Source: Rattus norvegicus
Lineage: Eukaryota; Chordata; Mammalia; Rodentia; Muridae
Assembly (NCBI RefSeq): GCF_036323735.1
Contig: NC_086034.1
Coordinates: forward strand, 18,397,501-18,461,500
Direction: 5' to 3'
Length of the DNA: 64,000 nt
A program made the translations under genes and the position numbers. Numbering within the stretch: the first letter of the stretch is position 1; each line of letters starts with the position of its first letter. This document shows, piece after piece, positions 28,917 to 38,808 of this stretch. A model generated the notes under the pieces. The model was not told where the DNA came from and did no database searches. It saw only the letters and a list, made by a program, of their open reading frames with translations.

Positions 28917-31900
28917 CATGTAGATGTCATGTCTAACTGATGGTGAACATGATTATCTGCAAGGCCAAGAGCAGAACCAAGAGAGGGTGGGAGTTCAGCT
29001 CTTCCCCAAGCCCATCACATCCTGAGAGACTTGAGATAGCTTCTAGTGGGGCTTCCAACGCTGGGCCTAACGGGAGCTGGTGAGCATTCCACCGGGGGCT
29101 CATGGGGAGGAATCCATATGACTTCTGCTCCTCTGCCCCCAGTCCTTTCTGGAAGCCGCAAGCTTGATGAGCCAAGTATCCTACCCGCACCTGGTGTTGC
29201 TGCATGGAGTCTGCATGGCTGGAGACAGTGAGCCCCACACCGCACCCCACCCCAGCCCCAGCCCCTCCTCCATTTTGCTTGACCTCCATGCCTCTGATAA
29301 CCCACCTCACACCCCAGGCCCACTTTGATCCATTTCCACCTGGCTGCTAACTGCTAGTCAACATTGCCAGCTTGCAAACCCCCTCTGAATCTTGACTGTA
29401 TCTATTCAGTGGAGCTGTTAGAAAAGAGAAGTCCAGCCTGAGCTAAGAGCAGAGGGCAGATGGGGCAATGTCTGCTGAGCACCTTGTCACTTGTGTCACC
29501 ACCACCCCACTCTCCCCCTGTCCCCAGGCATCATGGTGCAGGAATTTGTGTACCTTGGAGCAATTGACACGTACCTGCGCAAGCGTGGTCACCTGGTGCC
29601 GGCCAGCTGGAAACTGCAGGTGACCAAGCAGCTGGCCTATGCCCTTAACTACTTGGTGAGTGTTCCTGTGTCCGTGTTTATTTCCTCTACCAATGAGGAA
29701 ATGAAGAGTAGGCTCTGTAGTTTGTATAGGAGCTCGGTGAGGACTGAAGCAAGGAACAGGATGTGAGCCTGTTCAGGGGGTTGAGAGCATCAAGGACTGT
29801 AAACCCATGGGTGTCGAGGCCAGGCTGTGGGGGACAGGGCATAGAGATGGAAACTGGTAAGAGGAGAGGGTGTCTTGAATGGTGAGATTAGAGGCTTTAA
29901 CTGTCCCTAAAGCCATGGGAAGGTAGAGAAAGGGGCGTGGTGGTTAAGGGTAGGTATGATTAGTGTAAGGGCAGGTTAGGGTCACAAGACATGTCTTCAT
30001 GGACTTACAGTGACTGTCAAAGCCTGTTCTGTCTGGGCAGCATCAGGTAGGCTTTGAAGGATGCAGAAGAGTTTGCTTAATAGTGTTCATTCATCAAACA
30101 CTCATCCACACTTCCCTGTTCCTGAAACACTTAGGAGGACAAAGGCCTCCCTCATGGCAACGTCTCAGCGAGGAAGGTGCTGCTAGCTCGTGAGGGGGTT
30201 GATGGGAATCCACCTTTCATCAAGCTGAGTGATCCTGGTGTCAGCCCAACTGTTTTGAGCCTGGAAAGTGAGTACAGGCCAGCCTCACCCAACTATACCC
30301 TGTGTCCTGTGTCTGCACACACAGTTACACAGGGCCTGCACTGGCAAAGGAGACCCGCTGTGCAGGAGGTGACCGTGACCATTCTCACTTCCACATCCTC
30401 CAGTGCTCACTGACAGGATTCCCTGGGTGGCCCCGGAGTGTCTCCAGGAAGCTGGAACGCTCAACTTGGAGGCTGACAAGTGGGGCTTTGGCGCCACCAC
30501 GTGGGAGGTGTTCAGCGGGGCACCCATGCACATTACCTCGCTGGAGCCCGCCAAGGTCAGAGCAGGTCTCAGCCTTATGGATCTGGTGTGGTGAGGGTAG
30601 GGTTAAACCACGTGACGGGCATCTCAAACCCAAACGGAACACTCGCCCCTCAGAAGCTGAAGTTCTATGAGGACCGGGGACAGCTGCCGGCCCTCAAATG
30701 GACAGAGCTGGAGGGGCTCATCGCACAGTGCATGGCGTATGATCCTGGCCGGCGCCCCTCCTTCCGAGCCATCCTCAGAGACCTCAACGGCCTCATTACA
30801 TCAGGTACCCTGGGGTGGAGAGGGTCCCCGAGCTGGGTCCCGGAAGGTTGCTGGCTCCAGCAGTCAATGTGAGCTAAGACAGCTGCTGGAACTAACCTGT
30901 GGCTAAGATAAAACTCAATCAGCATTTGTTTTGCAATGTAGTCCAGGCTAGTGTTTTACAGTGTAGCCCAGGTTGGCCTCTCAGACTGGATTTCTCTCTG
31001 CCTCATCGTCCTGGATTTGGTTTTATTTTGTTATCCGGGTCACAGGCTGGTGTCACTGTATGGCTCTGCCTCTCGGGTCCCCTTTGTGTCTGTAGCCCTT
31101 GGGATCCCACAGAGTGTGCCTTTGCCCGGACTGTGATCGTTCCCACTCCCCACAAAGTACCCGTGGGCATCTCATAATGCACAGAGAGAGCAAGTTTCAG
31201 ATGGAGTTCACACACCAATTCAGTTTGGGGTTGAGGCACAGAAAGATACCCCACTTACTCATGTGACCCCGCCCTAGATTACGAGCTCCTCTCAGACCCC
31301 ACACCTGGCATCCCGAATCCCCGAGATGAGCTGTGTGGTGGTGCCCAGCTCTATGCCTGCCAGGACCCCGCCATCTTCGAGGAGAGACACCTTAAGTACA
31401 TCTCCCTGCTGGGCAAGGTGAGTGAGCGGAGCTTGTGGAGCGAGGCTTAAGTTGGCGGGTGGGAGGGTCAGGCAGAAACTGCGCTCTCTTCCTCCCACAG
31501 GGGAACTTCGGCAGCGTGGAGCTGTGCCGCTACGACCCTCTGGGAGACAATACGGGACCCCTGGTAGCAGTGAAGCAGTTACAGCACAGCGGGCCAGAAC
31601 AGCAGAGGGACTTCCAGCGAGAGATTCAGATCCTCAAGGCTCTACACTGTGACTTCATCGTCAAGTACCGGGGAGTCAGCTATGGGCCTGGTGAGAGGCG
31701 GCAGCAGCTCGGGAAGGGGTTTGAGTCCCGCTTCTACCCTTTCCCAGTTGGGGAGTGTTGAGCAAGGCCGTTAACCCCCATGAATCTCAGCTTCCATAGC
31801 TGGGGCTTGAGCGAACCAATGCACCCGGTAAAAGGTGCTCGAGAGCTACTTTCCCTATCCGCAGGTCGCCAGAGCCTGCGGTTAGTGATGGAGTACCTGC

Positions 31901-34585
31901 CCAGCGGCTGCCTGCGGGACTTCCTGCAGCGCCACCGCGCGCGCCTGCACAACGACCGCCTACTGCTGTTCGCCTGGCAGATCTGCAAGGTGCGAGCAGC
32001 GTGGAGATCCGGATGGGGATTCTGGGGTCCGTGATCCCGGGCCCACATGCTATCACGGCCCCCTACAGGGCATGGAGTACCTGGGCGCACGCCGCTGCGT
32101 GCATCGTGACCTGGCTGCGCGCAACATCCTGGTGGAGAGTGAGGCGCATGTGAAGATTGCTGACTTCGGCCTCGCTAAGCTGCTGCCTCTCGGAAAAGAC
32201 TACTACGTGGTCCGCGAGCCGGGCCAAAGTCCCATCTTCTGGTATAAGACCAAAACCCCTGGGTTGGGGATTTAGCTCAGTGGTAGAGCGCTTGCCTAGG
32301 AAGCGCAAGGCCCTGGGTTCGGTCCCCAGCTCCGAAAAAAAGAAAAGAAAAAAAAAAGACCAAACCCCCTGACGCCACGCCCACTGAGCCCCAGACTCCC
32401 ACACTTTACTGCCTCAAATCGGTCCACTTCTCAAGCCTTGCCCTCGCAGAGGCGCCGCCCACAGCAGGGTCAGCCCCGTAGCCACGCCCACGAGGCCACG
32501 CCCACAGCTTTATACCAGTACCCAGCCTAACTGTGTAGTCCGGACTACCCGACCCTCTCCACAGAGTGATGGTTTAACCTCATTGTTCTGGCTTCGCCCT
32601 CAGTGACCACAGTCAGCCAAGCCCTTCACAGGTCTCTTCTAGCTCCGCCCCTCCGCACGGCCCGGCCTTTCACGCTCCATGGGGTTCGCCCCTCTAACGT
32701 CACCCACTTCTGTCTATCTTTCTCCGCTTTCCCGTCGCTGGTTCCTCTCCTTATGGAACTTATACGTACCTGCATGCCTATCTGCCCCACGCACTTTCCC
32801 AGTTGCACATCATCCAAAGCCCCGTCCAATCCACTTAGAGTCTCACCCTCAACCTGGCCACGCCCACAGGTCCCCAGACAGCCTCTGAGCCGCCTTATGC
32901 AGTCTTGGCTTCTAGTCTCCTGACCACACCCCTTTCCTAGTCCCCCCCAACCTAACCACACCCTGTCCACGATCCTTACTGGCCACACCCTTTTCTGACT
33001 ACGCCTCTGTCCCGCTCTCAGGTACGCCCCTGAGTCCCTATCTGACAACATCTTCTCCCGCCAATCTGACGTGTGGAGCTTCGGCGTGGTGCTGTATGAG
33101 CTCTTCACCTACAGCGACAAGAGCTGCAGCCCATCCACTGTGCGTCGCAGGTCCCATCTCTCCCTCAGTCTTCTTCTGACCTCTAACCCTCCTCTTGACC
33201 TCCAAACTTTTCTCTTGTCTTCCAGCCTTCTCTCCTGACCTCAGCCCTTCTTCCCAACCTCCAGTCCTTCCTCCTGACCTCCAGACCACTTCTTGACCTC
33301 CAACCCTTCCTCCTGACCTCCAGTCCCTTTCCTCCTGACTTCCAGCCCCTGTCCTGACCCCAGCCCTCCTTCCTGAGTCACAGCTCTTTTTTTTTTAAAG
33401 ATTTATTCATTTATTATATATAAGTACACTGTAGCTGTCTTCAGATACACCAGAAGAGGGCATCGGATCTCTTTACAGATGATTGTGAGCCACCATGTGG
33501 TTGCTGGGAATTGAACTCAGGACCTCTGGAAGAGCAGTCGGGGCTCTTAACCGATGGGCCATCTCTCCAGCCCCGAGTCCCAGCTCTTTTTCCTCACCTC
33601 CAGATCCCCTCCTGACCCCCACCTGTCCTCCTGACCCTTCAGGCCTTCCTTATGGTATCAGCCCCCTTCCTGACCCCAGCCCTCCCTTCTGTCCTGCCCT
33701 AACTTGCTCCTCTCCCACAGGAGTTCCTGCGCATGATGGGGCCTGAGCGTGAGGGATCCCCGCTCTGCCACCTCTTGGAGCTGCTGGCAGAGGGCCGCCG
33801 TCTCCCACCACCCTCCACCTGCCCTACTGAGGTGAGGGAGACAGACTCAAGTTTCCCAGTTTCCATTCCTGATTGACAGCATTGGTCATGACTGGGAAGG
33901 CTTTACATGAGGAGGCTCAGCTTCAAGGGCTTCAGAAATGTGGTTTTCACTTGTGTTGAGGCAAAGTCTTGCTATGTAGCCTCCTCTAGCCTGGAACTCG
34001 ACATCCTCCTGCCTCAGTCTCTTCTGGACTGAGAAGACAAATGCAGGTGCCACCACCACCACTCTCAACTCCACATTTTAGTGTTTCTTTTATTATTTAT
34101 TTTTTACAGTGCTGAGAATTGAAGGCACATGCTAGGCAAGCACACATCCTATGTCATGACAATGAAGGGGCCTCGCAGGCCACTCCCGGGCATAAGTGGA
34201 TCTTGTTGGAGGAGCCACTAGAGTTCATTCCCAGTAGGAAGCAGAGCTAAGAGAGAAGCAAATGTGTTGCAAGGTGGGGAATGTGTGCCCGTCACTCTAG
34301 CCATCAGCAGGCCAGGGCAGGAAGATTACCACAGGCAAACTTAGTTTCTGTTCAGAGATCCATAGGGAGCCACGGAGAGCTATGGAGCAGTGGGGTGACT
34401 TCGAATGTGTGCCATTGAACTGAGTGGAAACCACGCCTCTCAGCTCAAGCACCGCCCACCTTGCTTCCCACCATCAGGTTCAAGAGCTCATGCAGCTGTG
34501 CTGGTCGCCCAACCCACAAGACCGGCCAGCATTTGACACCCTGAGCCCCCAGCTGGATGCGCTGTGGCGCGGAAGCCCCGGATAG
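24510..34585 (+). CDS. Jak3: Jak3, Janus kinase 3, complete coding region
   Basis: JAK3 is the cytoplasmic tyrosine kinase bound to the cytokine-receptor common gamma chain; it phosphorylates STAT5 downstream of IL-2, -4, -7, -9, -15 and -21. Coding exons: 24510-24693, 24864-24987, 25366-25477, 25588-25733, 25938-26223, 26586-26708, 26791-26948, 27034-27145, 27786-27972, 28348-28472, 28562-28693, 29143-29227, 29528-29655, 30135-30267, 30404-30555, 30654-30804, 31278-31417, 31501-31690, 31865-31989, 32069-32241, 33022-33139, 33721-33831, 34478-34585. They sum to 3303 nt, giving 1100 residues plus TAG, the rodent length. All introns are GT-AG. Domain order is FERM, SH2, pseudokinase, kinase. 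The ATG follows an acceptor at 24499-24500 and is preceded by one noncoding exon. No frameshift or stop was seen, so the copy looks functional. Confidence 0.98.
25031..25214 (-). mobile_element. B2 SINE
   Basis: Reverse-oriented B2 in Jak3 intron 3, flanked by a 14-bp duplication with one mismatch (25017-25030 and 25215-25228). Confidence 0.94.
27518..27601 (-). mobile_element. ID SINE with target-site duplication
   Basis: Reverse-oriented ID in Jak3 intron 9, flanked by exact 15-bp copies of CACATACATAATTTT (27503-27517 and 27602-27616). Confidence 0.96.
28562..30804 (+). CDS. Jak3: Jak3 exons 12-17: JH2 pseudokinase domain
   Basis: These six exons code residues 520-779. The catalytic motifs are degenerate in the way expected of JH2. 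A glycine-loop-like HENLGHGSFTKIF begins the domain, the catalytic HRD is replaced by His-Gly-Asn (641-643), and DFG is replaced by Asp-Pro-Gly (667-669). JH2 autoinhibits the neighbouring kinase domain. A (TG)n microsatellite (28859-28914) lies in the intron between the first two exons. Confidence 0.95.
28859..28914 (+). repeat. (TG)n microsatellite
   Basis: About 27 TG dinucleotides in the Jak3 intron after exon 12. Confidence 0.98.
31278..34585 (+). CDS. Jak3: Jak3 exons 18-24: JH1 kinase domain
   Basis: These exons code residues 780-1100. Active-kinase motifs are intact: glycine loop Gly-Lys-Gly-Asn-Phe-Gly-Ser-Val (about 825-832), ATP lysine 851, HRDLAARN with catalytic Asp945, DFG Asp963, and activation-loop tyrosines 976/977. 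Cys905, the JAK3-specific cysteine beside the ATP pocket targeted by covalent inhibitors, is present. The stop is TAG at 34583-34585. The exon 21 donor (GTATAAGA at 32242) is followed at once by an ID SINE. Confidence 0.96.
32261..32355 (+). mobile_element. ID SINE 19 nt into a Jak3 intron
   Basis: Full ID element with A-rich tail, flanked by 15-bp duplications differing at one base (32246-32260 and 32356-32370). The left duplication starts 5 nt after the first base of the exon 21 donor. Confidence 0.96.
33140..33660 (+). repeat. Pyrimidine-rich minisatellite in Jak3 intron 22
   Basis: More than 15 degenerate copies of about 20 nt, close to CCTTCCTCCTGACCTCCAG, fill the intron before exon 23. 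They are interrupted by a B2 SINE at 33391-33574. Confidence 0.85.
33391..33574 (-). mobile_element. B2 SINE
   Basis: Reverse-oriented B2 flanked by 16-bp copies of GAGTCACAGCTCTTTT (33375-33390) and GAGTCCCAGCTCTTTT (33575-33590). Confidence 0.95.
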
Positions 34586-34992
34586 CAAGCAGCCAGGGAT
34601 GAGCGTGAGCTTGGTTCCTATGATCTGGCGGTGTGACTTCAGGCGGGAAGCTGTCCCTCTCTGGGCCCCAGCACCCCCAATCCCCTCTGGCCACCTCTTC
34701 CCATCATTCTTCCCTCCCAGAATGGGGATGTTAAATAAGTGACCCCAGGCTCTGCACGGTTGTCATTACCTCTGGAAATGCTTTACTAGCAAGTCTGCCT
34801 TCTGCAGAACTCACAACCCCAGGTCCCAAGAGCACCCTAGACTTGGCCAGAAACCCACCCAGACTCCCAGACCCTCTCTTGACCCTAGGTCTGTGCCCAG
34901 TCCCTTGCTCTCCTGTCCATGGGTTTCTTGGGGGCTGTGAAACCTCAGCATGGTCTCCTGAAAGATTGGGTTCTGGGAGTGTTTGTTGAATG

Positions 34993-34998
34993 AATAAA
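34993..34998 (+). terminator. Jak3: Jak3 poly(A) signal
   Basis: AATAAA lies 408 nt after the Jak3 stop codon and is followed by TG-rich sequence (TTTGTGGTTGGAGTTGG), as expected for a cleavage and polyadenylation site. It gives a 3' UTR of about 430 nt and leaves about 650 bp to the Insl3 TATA box. Confidence 0.75.
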
Positions 34999-35574
34999 TG
35001 AATTCAATAGAAAAATAGTTTGTGGTTGGAGTTGGGGTATAGGAGAGCTGGCTTACAGTGGGGCAAGTGTGGGGATGGGGGAGCACAGCTGGGAGAGGAG
35101 AGGTCTTGGCCAGACCCCAAGGACACCCCCTTCCCTCCTGCCCAGCTGCATGCAGTCCTTGGCTCGCCAGGGGAGCTGGTTCCGGGCAGAGGCAGTGCAA
35201 GGGGCAGAGGCCAAGGCTGGAGCTAGGCTGAACCAGCCCTGTGCACCCCAGGACAGTGCCTGCAGTCACCCACCACAGTCAGGAGGTAGAGGGACAGGAG
35301 AAGAACCATTTAGACTTATCCTCCCGTCTTCCAGCCTCAGTTTCCCTCTTTGACAAAACCAAGTCATAAATACCTCCTCCCATCTCCTTCACAGCCCAAA
35401 CTGCCTCCAACTTACAGCAATTCTCCTGCCTCAGCTTTTTCACTGCTAGCAAGACTGTCAACCTTACAAAAGGGGAAGGGCACTTGGCTTGTTTTAAATG
35501 TTGGGGGGCGGCTCCTGGCACAGTGCTGCACCTGGGAGAGGGACTTCAGGGTCCCAAGCTGGACACACAGCCCC

Positions 35575-35660
35575 TGACCGTGACCTGAGCCTCGACCTCC
35601 TCGGTGCTGCTCGTCGTGTTCCCTCCAAGGCCCATGGGCGGCGCAAGGCGGCTATAAGGA
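35575..35660 (+). promoter_or_regulatory. Insl3: Insl3 core promoter (TATA box and SF-1-like motifs)
   Basis: TATAAG (35653-35658) lies 31-36 bp upstream of the ATG, so the leader must be only a few nucleotides long. Upstream are TCCAAGGCCC (35624-35633) and TGACCGTGACCT (from 35575), which resemble half-sites for SF-1 and related nuclear receptors. SF-1 is the established Leydig-cell activator of Insl3. The individual sites are inferred from similarity only. Confidence 0.6.
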
Positions 35661-35688
35661 GCGTCCTTACCCGCTGCCTCCTGCCACC

Positions 35689-36825
35689 ATGCACGCACTG
35701 CTGCTACTGCTGCTCCTGGCTCTAGGGTCCGCGCTGCGCTCCCCGCAGCCCCCGGAGGCGCGCGCCAAGCTCTGTGGTCACCACCTGGTGCGTGCGCTGG
35801 TGCGGGTGTGCGGTGGCCCGCGTTGGTCACCCGAGGCCACGCAGCCTGTGGACACCCGCGACCGTGAGTGGGGACAGGCGGGGCGGATGGATACGCATGG
35901 ATAATCAAGTAGGAAGACGCTGGCATAGTGACGCCCCCTCCTAATAGGACTCTAAGACTAGAGTCCTCATGGACTTTTAAGTTTTCCCTCTTTTTGGATG
36001 TTTGAGACGGAGTCTCACGTAGCCCAGGCTGGACTCAGACTAACAGTGTAGCCATCCAAGGAGAACAGTGAACTGCTTGCCTCACTTAGACTTGTGTACT
36101 TAGCTGACTGGCACGAGCCACCACTTGGTTTATTGTTTACTAAACAATACAAGACAGACTCACTAGGAAACCTAAAGTGACTTCAAAGTCACAGGAATCC
36201 TGCCTCCGCACCTCCAGTTCTGGGGTCACTGGGATATGGCCCTCTTTGGGGATTGTGGGTGAGGACTCTACCTCCAGGCCCAGAGAACAGAAGAGGACAG
36301 AGGTCCCTGTGTCCCTGTGCCCAGCCGGTGATGTGGGAATGTATGGCCCCCTCCTGAAGCAGAGGGTGCCATCCAAGGGGCCACAGGGCAAACCCAAGAC
36401 TGCGTGCAATTCTAGGGACCTCACCCTTCCATGGCCACAAACTGGGGTGCACAGGAGGCAAACAGGCACACAGAGTTGGAGGTGAGTGTGGGCACCAGCT
36501 GGGAGTTATGTAGTATTCAGCAGGCGCTCTTTATGTGCTCCTTTGTCTCTGGGAATATAATAAATGTGGCCAGTATTTGGGAGGGACTTAAGCTGATTTC
36601 TCCTTGCCCACAGGGGAGCTGCTGCAGTGGCTGGAGCAACGACATCTCCTGCACGCGCTCGTGGCCGATGCGGATCCCGCGCTAGACCCGGACCCCGCGC
36701 TGGACCCGCAGCTTCCTCACCAGGCTTCTCAGCGCCAGCGCCGCAGTGTGGCCACCAACGCTGTGCACCGCTGCTGTCTCACTGGCTGCACCCAGCAAGA
36801 CCTTTTGGGTCTGTGTCCCCACTGA
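35689..36825 (+). CDS. Insl3: Insl3, insulin-like peptide 3, complete
   Basis: INSL3 is the Leydig-cell and thecal peptide hormone that acts on RXFP2 to drive gubernacular testis descent. There are two coding exons, 35689-35863 and 36614-36825, split by one phase-1 intron in the C-peptide region as in relaxin-family genes. The total is 387 nt, 128 residues. A hydrophobic signal peptide (residues 2-15) is followed by the B chain with Cys29 and Cys41 and the receptor-contact Gly-Gly-Pro-Arg-Trp (Trp46). A C-peptide carries an Asp-Pro-Ala-Leu repeat, then a basic Arg-Gln-Arg-Arg site (99-102) and the A chain with Cys112, 113, 117 and 126. All six disulphide cysteines are present. The gene sits just downstream of Jak3 on the same strand, as in other mammals. 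Confidence 0.98.
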
Positions 36826-37016
36826 AGGATTGTAGGGCTCAGGTGGTGTGTGTCAATTATTCCCCACCTCACAGCTGTGCCAATGAAACACCCCCGGATT
36901 GCCTTGGAGGATCCCTAGTTTATTCATAGATCCCAGAAACCAAGGACCACAGGTCCTGTCCCCAGGGAGCCCCATCATGACCTGTGCCCACCTCCTCCCT
37001 GTGGGCCAACAGTCTA

Positions 37017-37022
37017 AATAAA
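37017..37022 (+). terminator. Insl3: Insl3 poly(A) signal
   Basis: AATAAA 192 nt after the Insl3 stop, followed by a T/GT-rich tract (TTTTGTTTTGTTGTTG), marks the likely transcript end near 37040. Confidence 0.8.
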
Positions 37023-37666
37023 AAAGCAACTTGATGTTTTCTTTTGTTTTGTTGTTGTTGTTTTTACATGGGGCTGGGGGGCAGCAGGTTGTGACTCTAC
37101 TCTGGTCACACATGGAGTGGACAGGAGGCACCACAAGGATCCACTAGGGAAACTAAGGAGTGAAGCCCTTTACACAGCTGTGAGGTACAAAGTAGGCCCA
37201 CAATGGACAGTACAAGACTGGGCTGGGACCTGGCACCTGAAGCCCCAAACACACCAGGTATGTTGCACAGTGTTATCCCAGGCTGGGGAGGTAAGGGGAT
37301 CAGGAGTTCAAGATCATGTTTGGCTCTAAGGGTTAGCCTTGGCTATCAAGGCTAGCCTGGGCTACATGAGACCCTATGTCTAAAGGGAAAAAAAATAACT
37401 ACAAAGTGGTAGGCAGTGTAGGATCAGAGCTGGGGTCATCCAGTGCTGAGGCAGTCAGGTGTGGGAGACAGGAATGGTCTGGAATGCTCTGTGTTCTACA
37501 GGCTGAGGTTTTGGGAGCTATGAAGGATGTGAGAGCTGGGTGGGAGGAGCTGTGCTTAGATTCACCACACTGTGTCCACCATTCCCCTTGGGAAAGAAGC
37601 TCAAAAAGAATAGGGGAGTGTAGTGAGAATTTGGGTTTCTTTAAAAAAAAAAACACAGAAATACTG

Positions 37667-38060
37667 TCCACAGCAGCTGACTATGATCTGCCCCGTGCTC
37701 TAGCAGGGGTGCGATTTTGCAGCTGCAGATAGTTTCTGCCATTGTGTGATGTTTGGAATTCCGGGGACTCTTTAGAAGGTAGGACCCAGAGGATGGGTTG
37801 TTTTTGGTGGTTGAGGTTTGTTAAGTAGTCATCCTCGAAGAAGAATCAACAAGAAGAAATCAGATTTTCTGACAGCGAAGATGAAACTCGCCCCCAAGGA
37901 ATCTAACAATAGTGTCACCTCTTTCCAAGTCCTGAGGCTTTATTCAGAGATCTCCTTTCCTTCCTCTCTATCCTTTTTCCCTCTCTTAACTGGTGTTAGG
38001 GGGCATTGCAAGGTTGGAAGCAAAAGAAACCACAAAGTAGCTACAGGAGAGGAGGGGGAC
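37667..38060 (+). mobile_element. LTR-like interspersed repeat, copy A
   Basis: Similar on the opposite strand to 41270-42000 and on the same strand to 43319-43815. Shared blocks include GTCCACAGCAGCTGACTATGA, GTTTGTTAAGTAGTCA and CTGACAGCGAAGATGAAAC. The family name is uncertain. It lies between Insl3 and the B3gnt3 poly(A) site. Confidence 0.65.
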
Positions 38061-38204
38061 TGGAGACACATACAGCCATGCTGTAGATGGGAATGTGTTA
38101 CAGTGACACCTGAGGATTTGTTTGTTTCTTTAGTTAATATTGAAGGTCAGAGAGAGGTGGGGCAGGGCAGATGGTGTTAAAATTTGAGTAGTGTGGGAAA
38201 CTAA

Positions 38205-38330
38205 AAGGGGCTGGTGAGAGGGCTCAGTGAATGAAGGTGCCTGTTGCCAAGCATGAGGATCCGAGTTTAAGCCCCAGGAGGCACGCAGAGGAAGGCAGGA
38301 CCCGGCTCCTTTCCTAAATAATAAAATAAA
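38205..38330 (+). mobile_element. tRNA-derived SINE (B3/B4-like)
   Basis: GGGGCTGGTGAGAGGGCTCAGTG head, GGATCCGAGTTTAAGCCCC B box, and an AATAATAAAATAAAA tail. Confidence 0.7.
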
Positions 38331-38406
38331 AAGATGGCAGAGCCCCGGGTTACATCACACACACCCACAACACACAGTACACTGTCACCTTCAGCCTTCT
38401 ATGGTC

Positions 38407-38412
38407 TTTATT
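38407..38412 (-). terminator. B3gnt3: B3gnt3 poly(A) signal
   Basis: TTTATT on the plus strand is AATAAA on the minus strand, about 400 nt after the B3gnt3 stop. It is followed in the transcript by TGTG-containing sequence. Cleavage near 38390 is likely. Confidence 0.65.
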
Positions 38413-38808
38413 TCCTGCCATCTCCATCTGTGGGACACAGGACCCTTCCTACCCCTGTGGTTCTCCTAGTTCTTGGAGGACACTAGTGGGGGTCAAGTCA
38501 AGATTTGTGAGCTCCTCAATTTGAAATTCACCTTGTTCCTCTGCCCCAATTTCTTCGAGACCTGAGAAAGGCCATGGCCCAGTCTGAGGCGGGAGCCTGA
38601 CACCCATGGGCTCTACCCACAGCACTTTTTGCTTAGCAGCCTCTCAGAGCCCACTCAGAGTGTGCCCTGAGCAGTACGAGGAGGGTTTCCAAGTGTACTT
38701 AGGAGTTTGCCCGGCAGACGGTAGCCGGCTCAGACCCACCTTGCTGCTCCTCACTTTGAACCTCTCCTTGTAGTTAGTTAACCCTTTGCACTTGAATGAG
38801 GACAGGAG

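Noticed and set aside
32261..32355. tRNA-Ala-like sequence (and the other ID copies)
   Set aside because: The A and B boxes belong to ID SINEs with A-rich tails and target-site duplications, so these are retroposons and not functional tRNA genes.
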